NCBI GenBank assembly: GCA_041855665.1
Contig: JBHAEP010000006.1
Location: 1 to 11,748 of the forward strand
Direction of reading: 5' to 3'
Length of the DNA stretch: 11,748 bases
Source: JBHAEP01 sp041855665
GTDB lineage: Bacteria; Patescibacteriota; Saccharimonadia; Saccharimonadales; Saccharimonadaceae
The position numbers and the translations under genes are program-made. Every line of letters starts with the position of its first letter. The stretch's first letter is position 1. The notes under the pieces are model-generated. The model did no database searches, was not told where the DNA came from, and saw only the letters and a program-made list of their open reading frames with translations. This document shows positions 7,116 to 11,748 of this stretch, piece after piece.

Positions 7116-8333
7116 CTATTTATTGATTTTTTGATAATAATCTGATAAAAATTGTTTTTTAAATTCATCAAAAGTGTCATTTTCAATGCTTTCTCGAATA
7201 TCATCGACTAGCTTGACGATAAATCGCTCGTTATGAATAGTAGCTAAAGTGTTTGCCAGTAATTCTTTAGCCCGGAAAAGGTGATGTAAATATGCCCGGG
7301 AATAATTCATGCATGTATAACAATCGCAAGATTCATCAAACGGATTCGGGTCATCCTTAAATTCAGCACGCTTTATATTAACTCGGCCAAACTTAGTATA
7401 AAGAGCGCCATTTCGACCAACTCGAGCAGGGGAGACGCAGTCAAAAGTATCAGCCCCATTTTCTATGCAAGCAAAAATATCATCAGGCTCACTAATCCCT
7501 AGCATATGACGAGGTTTATCTTCTGGCAATTCATCAGCCATCCAGCCGACAATTTCACCAATCTTTTCTTTCTCAAGAGCACCGCCGAGACCGAAACCAT
7601 CAAAGTCCATTGCACCCAAAAACTTCGCGCATTTACGCCTCAAATCTTCATAATTTGCACCCTGAACCACACCAAAAAGAGCCTGAGGTGGACGATGAGA
7701 TCGCTCAGCATTCAGCTTTTTATGCTCCTCTAAACTCCGGATAGCCCATGGGTGAGTTCTTCGCTCTAGAGACTCAATCTGATAGTTGTAATCATGATGT
7801 AAAGTAGTCAACTCGTCAAAGGCAAAAGTGATATCAGCTCCAATACCATGTTGAATCCTCATTGACGTTTCGGCGTCAAGTCGGTGATAGCTGCCGTCTA
7901 AATGTGATTTAAAGGTCACCCCGTCATCATCGATTGTCGCTAGTTTATCTTTTTTAGAGGTAACATTTTCAGCCTTATCGCCGGTCATATCGACAACTTT
8001 TTTAAATCCAACACCTAAACTCATAACTTGAAAACCACCGCTATCGCTAAATGTTGGACCGCTCCAATTCATAAACTCATGAACGCCTCCCATTTTGTCG
8101 ATCAAATCATGCCCCGGACGCAAATAAAGATGATAGGCATTCACCAAGCAAGCCTGCGCACCAGTCTGCTGCAACTGCTCCGGAGTTAAGGATTTTAACG
8201 TAGCCTGAGTTCCGACCGGAATAAAAGCCGGGGTTTTAATTTCGCCGTGCGGAGTTTTTATTAACCCAGTACGACCATGTCGACCATCGAGTCGTTTTTT
8301 AATTGTAAATTCAAGTGCTTTTCTCTCTGTCAT
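7116..8333 (-). CDS. tgt: tRNA-guanine transglycosylase (TGT), bacterial-type with an insertion
   Basis: Exchanges guanine 34 in GUN anticodons for preQ1 (or queuine, by salvage), a step toward queuosine. Catalytic residues are visible: D97 in FSDSGGFQ and the nucleophile D298 in FDCV. VQG (223-225) and GLGG (248-251) form the base pocket. Zinc ligands are C336, C338, C341 and H367, with the usual 31-residue span from first Cys to His. The protein has 405 residues against about 370-380 for typical bacterial enzymes; the excess is mostly a Lys/Asp-rich stretch at about 108-136 between the D97 loop and GVTFKSHLDGS. The segment after the nucleophile reads SPARVGRNG rather than the common PTRNARNG. 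No queuosine synthesis gene is in the window, so the base source is unknown. The ATG lacks a Shine-Dalgarno sequence. The stop is TAG. Confidence 0.95.
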   Translation of the reverse strand: MTERKALEFTIKKRLDGRHGRTGLIKTPHGEIKTPAFIPVGTQATLKSLTPEQLQQTGAQACLVNAYHLYLRPGHDLIDKMGGVHEFMNWSGPTFSDSGGFQVMSLGVGFKKVVDMTGDKAENVTSKKDKLATIDDDGVTFKSHLDGSYHRLDAETSMRIQHGIGADITFAFDELTTLHHDYNYQIESLERRTHPWAIRSLEEHKKLNAERSHRPPQALFGVVQGANYEDLRRKCAKFLGAMDFDGFGLGGALEKEKIGEIVGWMADELPEDKPRHMLGISEPDDIFACIENGADTFDCVSPARVGRNGALYTKFGRVNIKRAEFKDDPNPFDESCDCYTCMNYSRAYLHHLFRAKELLANTLATIHNERFIVKLVDDIRESIENDTFDEFKKQFLSDYYQKINK

Positions 8334-8341
8334 ATACTTAT

Positions 8342-8347
8342 ATTATA
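8342..8347 (-). promoter_or_regulatory. -10 box of tgt
   Basis: TATAAT on the minus strand lies 8 nt before the tgt ATG (8333), giving a predicted leader of about 1-2 nt. No good -35 hexamer is present at 16-18 bp. It shares the 72-bp divergent intergenic region with the ABC promoter. Confidence 0.5.
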
Positions 8348-8370
8348 CCTTAAAATTAGCTACTTACATT

Positions 8371-8398
8371 TTGACTTTTAATCGTTTTTTTTTATAAT
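8371..8398 (+). promoter_or_regulatory. Promoter of the ABC exporter operon
   Basis: TTGACT (8371-8376), a 16-bp spacer and TATAAT (8393-8398) form the best sigma70-type promoter in the window. The expected start, about 7 nt after the -10, falls at 8404-8406, on the ATG. A leaderless mRNA is predicted, and no Shine-Dalgarno sequence exists. Confidence 0.75.
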
Positions 8399-8405
8399 CA
8401 AAACC

Positions 8406-9161
8406 ATGAAGAAGAAAAACGATGACAATATCATTGATATTAAAAATTTCTCTATAAAGTTTGGCTCCTTCACTGCCGTCAATGACTTAACTTTTCAAGT
8501 TAAAAGAGGTGAAACTTTTGGACTTTTAGGTTCGAACGGCTCAGGAAAAACCACAACATTGAGATCGCTACTCGGCGTCTATATGCCAACATCCGGTGAA
8601 CTATTACTAAATGGAAAACCTTTTAGTGTATCCAGTAAAACCACTCTTGGATACCTTCCCGAAGAGAGAGGTCTTTATAAAAATGAGCCAGTTTTAGATG
8701 TTATGGTTTATTTCGGAAAACTAAAGGGTATGACTGCATCAGATGCTAAGGATTGGTCAATCAAATACCTTGAAAGAGTTGACCTTAAGGATAAAGCTAA
8801 GGTTAAAATTGGCAAACTATCAGGTGGACAACAGCAGAAAGTTCAGCTCGGCGTAACCGTCATGAATAATCCTGATTTATTAATTTTAGACGAACCAACC
8901 AAAGGCTTTGACCCGGTAAACCGCAAATTACTAATGGACATTATCGAGGAACAAAAACAATCTGGAGCGACGATAATATTAGTAACTCACCACATGGAGG
9001 AAGTCGAAAGGTTGTGCGATCGAATTATCCTACTAAAAGATGGCGTCGCAGCGGAATACGGCTCAATAGAAGAGGTAAAAGGGCGACACGACGGCGCATC
9101 GCTTGATGATATATTTGTGAAAATTTACGGCAATCACTCTCTGGAGGAAATGTATGCATAA
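8406..9161 (+). CDS. ABC transporter ATP-binding protein (NatA/CcmA-like)
   Basis: Nucleotide-binding subunit that powers export through the permease encoded next. Its 251 residues contain Walker A GSNGSGKTT (42-50), the Q-loop region near YLPEERGLY (83-91), ABC signature LSGGQ (138-142), Walker B LLILDEP with E163, a D-loop GFDP (167-170) and the H-loop His195 in VTHH. The YLPEERGLY segment and the C-terminal SLDDIFVKIYG are typical of the NatA-like branch (Na+ or drug/peptide extrusion), which pairs with ABC-2 permeases. The substrate cannot be inferred. The gene opens the operon at a leaderless-type start; its end overlaps the permease by 8 nt. Confidence 0.94.
   Translation: MKKKNDDNIIDIKNFSIKFGSFTAVNDLTFQVKRGETFGLLGSNGSGKTTTLRSLLGVYMPTSGELLLNGKPFSVSSKTTLGYLPEERGLYKNEPVLDVMVYFGKLKGMTASDAKDWSIKYLERVDLKDKAKVKIGKLSGGQQQKVQLGVTVMNNPDLLILDEPTKGFDPVNRKLLMDIIEEQKQSGATIILVTHHMEEVERLCDRIILLKDGVAAEYGSIEEVKGRHDGASLDDIFVKIYGNHSLEEMYA
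9143..9147 (+). promoter_or_regulatory. Ribosome binding site of the ABC permease
   Basis: GGAGG, the strongest Shine-Dalgarno in the window, lies 6 nt before the ATG at 9154 and inside the ATPase gene. It fixes the permease start. Confidence 0.75.
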
Positions 9162-10377
9162 TCTATCAACGGTTTTAAACTTCGAAATCAAACGAACATT
9201 AAAAAAGCGCACTTTTTGGATAGCGGCTATATCTTTCCCGGTAGTCATAGGCTTGATTGGAGTGATAATATACTTCTCCAACAAAGCCTCCAGCGACGCA
9301 GCTGCTGAAGCTCGAGAAGAGAAGATTAGTTTAGAAGTTATCGACAAATCCGGCTTAGTGAAACCTGAAATTGTTCAAGCTTTTGGCGGAACAATCTCTG
9401 ACAGTGCCGACACCTCAACCAAAAAAGCCCAGCAAGGAGAAATTGACGCAGCGATAGTCTATCCCGAGGAAATCAACCAAGGTAATATTGAAATTACAGC
9501 CAAAGATGTTGGTTTATTTAAAAATGAACGCTACAACTCTATTGCTTCAACAATCTTAACTCAATCTGTAAGCCAATCTGTCAACGAAAATCAGCTAGCG
9601 GCCATAAATAGCAACTTCAAAACATCGCTCACGACATACAAAGATGGCGAAATTAACGATCCAATTAAAAAAATGATTGCACCAGCAGTTTTCTTGGTAT
9701 TGTTTTATCTGATGATGGCAGTATTCGGAAACCAGATGCTAAACACTACAATTGAGGAAAAAGAAAATCGCGTCATTGAGATGCTGCTTACTACCGTCAC
9801 TGCCAAGACAGTAATTATCGGAAAAATTCTAGCTTTAATAGTTTTAGCTTTAGTACAATGTTTAGTCATTATAATTCCAATATTCATTGCTTTTTTAGTT
9901 GCCAAAGAGCGAGCGCCAGAATTAACTAAAATGATTACTGATTTACTATCTGAAATCGAGATTGATTGGGTTAGGATGGCGTTTGGAGCAATAATATTTG
10001 CACTTGGATTCCTGCTTTACACTGGAGCGCTGGTTGCAATTGGTGGTATTTTTCCAACAGCAAAAGAAGCTAGCTCATATTTCGGAGTGGTAATGATTGC
10101 ACTATTTGGTCCACTTTATGTTTTTTCTATGATAGTTTCGTCACCAGAGCTTGGAATTGTGCAATTTTTGACAATGTTCCCGCTAACAGCCCCGATAACC
10201 CTGCTTCTGCGCAACTCTGTAGATAATATATCCACACCCGAAATGTTAACTTCGCTCAGCATACTAGCATTAACAAGCGCCTTCGTATTATGGCTTGCTG
10301 TCAGAATTTTCCAATACGGATCTATGGAGTATAGTAAAGTGCTATCATTCTCTAGTATCTTCGGTAGGCGAAAATAA
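9154..10377 (+). CDS. ABC-2 type permease (NatB-like)
   Basis: Membrane subunit of the exporter, 407 residues. A short basic cytoplasmic N-terminus leads into helix 1 (about 22-42), then an extracytoplasmic domain of about 130 residues (43-172, with an Ala/Glu-rich start). Further helices lie at about 173-195, 222-250, 272-300, 308-330, 335-353 and 363-387. The cytoplasmic motif EEKENRVIEMLLTTV (201-215) after helix 2 is the conserved coupling element of NatB-like ABC-2 permeases. Start choice rests on GGAGG and the 8-nt overlap with the ATPase gene. Such pairs export Na+, antibiotics or peptides; which applies here is unknown. No terminator is visible in the 41 nt before the response regulator, so readthrough into the two-component genes is possible. 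Confidence 0.93.
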   Translation: MHNLSTVLNFEIKRTLKKRTFWIAAISFPVVIGLIGVIIYFSNKASSDAAAEAREEKISLEVIDKSGLVKPEIVQAFGGTISDSADTSTKKAQQGEIDAAIVYPEEINQGNIEITAKDVGLFKNERYNSIASTILTQSVSQSVNENQLAAINSNFKTSLTTYKDGEINDPIKKMIAPAVFLVLFYLMMAVFGNQMLNTTIEEKENRVIEMLLTTVTAKTVIIGKILALIVLALVQCLVIIIPIFIAFLVAKERAPELTKMITDLLSEIEIDWVRMAFGAIIFALGFLLYTGALVAIGGIFPTAKEASSYFGVVMIALFGPLYVFSMIVSSPELGIVQFLTMFPLTAPITLLLRNSVDNISTPEMLTSLSILALTSAFVLWLAVRIFQYGSMEYSKVLSFSSIFGRRK

Positions 10378-10397
10378 TTCAGCCAAAATTCAGCAAG
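10376..10397 (+). promoter_or_regulatory. Direct repeat, likely OmpR/PhoB-type operator
   Basis: Two 11-bp units, AATTCAGCCAA and AATTCAGCAAG, match at 9 of 11 positions and contain TTCAGC-N5-TTCAGC (10378-10383 and 10389-10394). The 11-bp period, one helical turn, is the arrangement bound by dimers of OmpR/PhoB-family regulators. The box ends 9 bp before the -10 and replaces a recognisable -35. The encoded neighbour is such a regulator, so autoregulation is the simplest reading. Confidence 0.6.
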
Positions 10398-10406
10398 AAA
10401 AAATAT

Positions 10407-10412
10407 TATAAT
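10407..10412 (+). promoter_or_regulatory. -10 box of the two-component operon
   Basis: TATAAT lies 6 nt before the ATG at 10419, so the expected transcription start coincides with the start codon. No -35 hexamer is present; the direct repeat occupies its place, which suggests activator-dependent transcription. Confidence 0.55.
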
Positions 10413-10418
10413 AAAATC

Positions 10419-11090
10419 ATGAAATTGCTTTTAATCGAAGATGAACGCAAAATCGCCCGCACTTTGAAGCGGGCTTTTGAGCGTGAAGGTTATGCTGTAG
10501 ATTTATGTCATGACGGTGACGAAGGTGACGCTATGGCACAAACAGAGAACTACGACGCCATGATAATTGACCGAATGATTCCAGGTGAATTTAACGGCGT
10601 TGATATACTAAAACGATTACGAGAATCAAGCAACTCAACTCCAGTTATCCTGCTAACTGCGCTAAGCTCTACCGAAGATAAAACTTTCGGCCTAGATGTC
10701 GGAGCGGATGACTATCTTACGAAACCTTTTGCGATCGAAGAACTTTTAGCTAGAATTCGGGCATTACTTCGACGCCCAGCAGAGGTAAGCTCATCAATAT
10801 TACAGTATAAAAACCTATGCCTAGACATTAATAGTCGAAGTGTAAAATACAACAACCAACCCATAAACCTAACCTTGAAGGAATTCAGCCTTTTAGAGTA
10901 TCTTTTCGTGAACAGAGGCAGAATAATCACAAAAGAAACGCTCATGAGCCATGTCTGGGATTTTGATGCAGATATTTTACCAAATACGGTTGAAGCACAC
11001 ATAAAGCAACTTCGATCAAAGATCGATAAACCATTTAATATAGATTTAATCAAAACTAAAAGAGGAGTTGGATACTACATTGAAAAATAA
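10419..11090 (+). CDS. OmpR/PhoB-family response regulator
   Basis: DNA-binding regulator of 223 residues. The receiver domain (about 1-118) has the acidic pair E7-D8, phosphoacceptor D51 in IIDRMIP, T80 in LLTA and K102 in TKPF. The winged-helix effector domain (about 127-222) shows LTLKEFSLLEYLFVNRG, the recognition region NTVEAHIKQLRSKI and the wing KTKRGVGYY. All key residues are intact. It is expected to be phosphorylated by the kinase whose gene overlaps its 3' end by 11 nt, and to bind the direct repeat upstream of its own promoter. The ABC exporter genes just upstream are plausible co-regulated partners. The cognate signal is unknown; similarity to CiaR/CopR-like regulators is general only. 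Confidence 0.95.
   Translation: MKLLLIEDERKIARTLKRAFEREGYAVDLCHDGDEGDAMAQTENYDAMIIDRMIPGEFNGVDILKRLRESSNSTPVILLTALSSTEDKTFGLDVGADDYLTKPFAIEELLARIRALLRRPAEVSSSILQYKNLCLDINSRSVKYNNQPINLTLKEFSLLEYLFVNRGRIITKETLMSHVWDFDADILPNTVEAHIKQLRSKIDKPFNIDLIKTKRGVGYYIEK
11063..11067 (+). promoter_or_regulatory. Probable ribosome binding site of the histidine kinase
   Basis: AGGAG lies 12 nt before the TTG at 11080, a slightly long spacing. The other in-frame TTG at 11068 directly abuts it and is unlikely to be used. An in-frame TAA at 11047 bounds the possible starts. Confidence 0.45.
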
Positions 11091-11748
11091 TTTACCTCTA
11101 GATATTTTCAACTCGGCTGTATTTAAATTAACCGTCTATTGTTTGTCTGCGATAATGGCGGTCAGCTTTATTTTTAGCGGAATTATCTACACTATCGTAA
11201 CTAGGGAAATGGATTCTAGGCTGCAAGGATTTTCTAATCAGCTTCAAGAACTAGGATATACAGCGGCTTACAAAAACTATCTAACAGAAATCAAAGAGTC
11301 AGAATTAAAATCTGCTAATGCCAACTTTACAATATCTATTATCTATATAAATATTTTGATTTTGATGATGGGTGGAATTGCTAGCTTTCTTTTTGCCAAA
11401 AGAATCTTAAAACCAATAGAAGAAGCACATAAAAATCAAGCTCGTTTTACCAGCGATGCCAGCCACGAACTACGTACCCCGCTTGCAATCATGAAAACCG
11501 AGATCGAGTACATCCTTGGCGACAATCAGGCAACTAAAGAAGATTTCAAGGAAATCCTAGAGAGTAATCTAGAAGAAGTTAATAACCTGACAGAGCTATC
11601 CGCGACGCTACTTGCACTAGCTAAAAACGAACACGCCAAACTTCCGATGACTAGTGTTAATTTAACCCGACTGGTTTCAGAAGTTAGCTCAAAATACAAC
11701 TCTAATGGAAGGATTCAACTGCAAACATCCAGCCAAAATGTCCACCTA
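11080..11748 (+). CDS. Sensor histidine kinase (3' partial, TTG start)
   Basis: Membrane sensor that should phosphorylate the upstream response regulator. The open frame runs to the window edge and gives 223 residues; no in-frame ATG precedes the first membrane helix, so a TTG start is required. Helix 1 is about 17-40, a short extracytoplasmic loop about 41-84 follows, and helix 2 is about 85-106. The dimerisation/phosphoacceptor domain has FTSDASHELRTP with His129. Only about 20 residues separate helix 2 from this H-box, so no full HAMP domain is present; the KPIEEA linker resembles the CiaH-like group. The ATP-binding domain (N, G1, F, G2 boxes) lies beyond the edge. The 11-nt overlap with the regulator indicates one transcript. 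Confidence 0.9.
   Translation, partial: MKNNLPLDIFNSAVFKLTVYCLSAIMAVSFIFSGIIYTIVTREMDSRLQGFSNQLQELGYTAAYKNYLTEIKESELKSANANFTISIIYINILILMMGGIASFLFAKRILKPIEEAHKNQARFTSDASHELRTPLAIMKTEIEYILGDNQATKEDFKEILESNLEEVNNLTELSATLLALAKNEHAKLPMTSVNLTRLVSEVSSKYNSNGRIQLQTSSQNVHL

Noticed and set aside
9063..9347. A 94-residue minus-strand open frame across the ABC ATPase/permease junction
   Set aside because: Both sense genes are intact and conserved through this region; the frame is a shadow with no start signal.
10365..10375. A third copy of the TTCAGC repeat one turn further upstream
   Set aside because: The sequence TAGGCGAAAAT does not match the repeat unit; only two copies are supported.
10712..11053. 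A 113-residue minus-strand open frame inside the response regulator
   Set aside because: Antisense to a well-conserved winged-helix domain, with no supporting signal.
1..11748. CRISPR array, tRNA, rRNA, insertion sequence or toxin-antitoxin pair
   Set aside because: No spaced repeats, cloverleaf sequence, transposase motif or small paired genes were found; intergenic space is at most 72 bp.

Overview
The window (about 40% GC by eye, almost entirely coding) looks like a housekeeping stretch of a small-genome bacterium. My best guess is a member of the Candidate Phyla Radiation (Patescibacteria), possibly Saccharibacteria. The reasons are compact gene packing with 1-nt overlaps, a RecR lacking most of its zinc ligands, a divergent TGT, a DHH phosphoesterase with an altered metal motif, and the gene content. 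The lineage is an inference from protein character, not from a marker gene. The standard bacterial code fits: no in-frame TGA interrupts any conserved protein.

Layout. (1) The window opens inside dnaB, the replicative helicase, whose reading frame runs off the left edge; a plausible hairpin terminator overlaps its stop. (2) A 487-residue polytopic membrane protein of GT-C glycosyltransferase-like architecture follows, with its own extended -10 promoter. (3) A tight cluster ybaB-recR-DHH phosphoesterase-cysS follows, with 1-nt, 1-nt and 17-nt overlaps, probably one transcript. It ends at a strong bidirectional terminator (5932-5958). (4) On the minus strand, tgt (tRNA-guanine transglycosylase) lies upstream of an AI-2E family membrane protein; both point toward that terminator. 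(5) A 72-bp divergent intergenic region separates tgt from an ABC exporter pair (ATPase plus ABC-2 permease, 8-nt overlap). (6) A two-component system follows: an OmpR/PhoB-type response regulator and a sensor histidine kinase, which begins at a TTG codon inside the regulator and is cut by the right edge.

How they fit together. Regions 1 and 3 serve replication, recombinational repair, small-nucleotide turnover and cysteinyl-tRNA supply. Regions 5 and 6 look like an exporter with a linked envelope-sensing system.

Three signals stand out. First, five of the six genes with a TATAAT-type box just upstream have that box 6-11 nt before the ATG, predicting leaderless or near-leaderless mRNAs, whereas genes inside operons carry Shine-Dalgarno sequences. 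Second, a direct repeat TTCAGC-N5-TTCAGC sits where the -35 box of the response-regulator promoter should be, the spacing expected for an OmpR/PhoB-family dimer. Third, RecR has lost three of its four zinc-binding cysteines. I see no mobile element, CRISPR array, tRNA or rRNA, and no clearly new multi-gene system.
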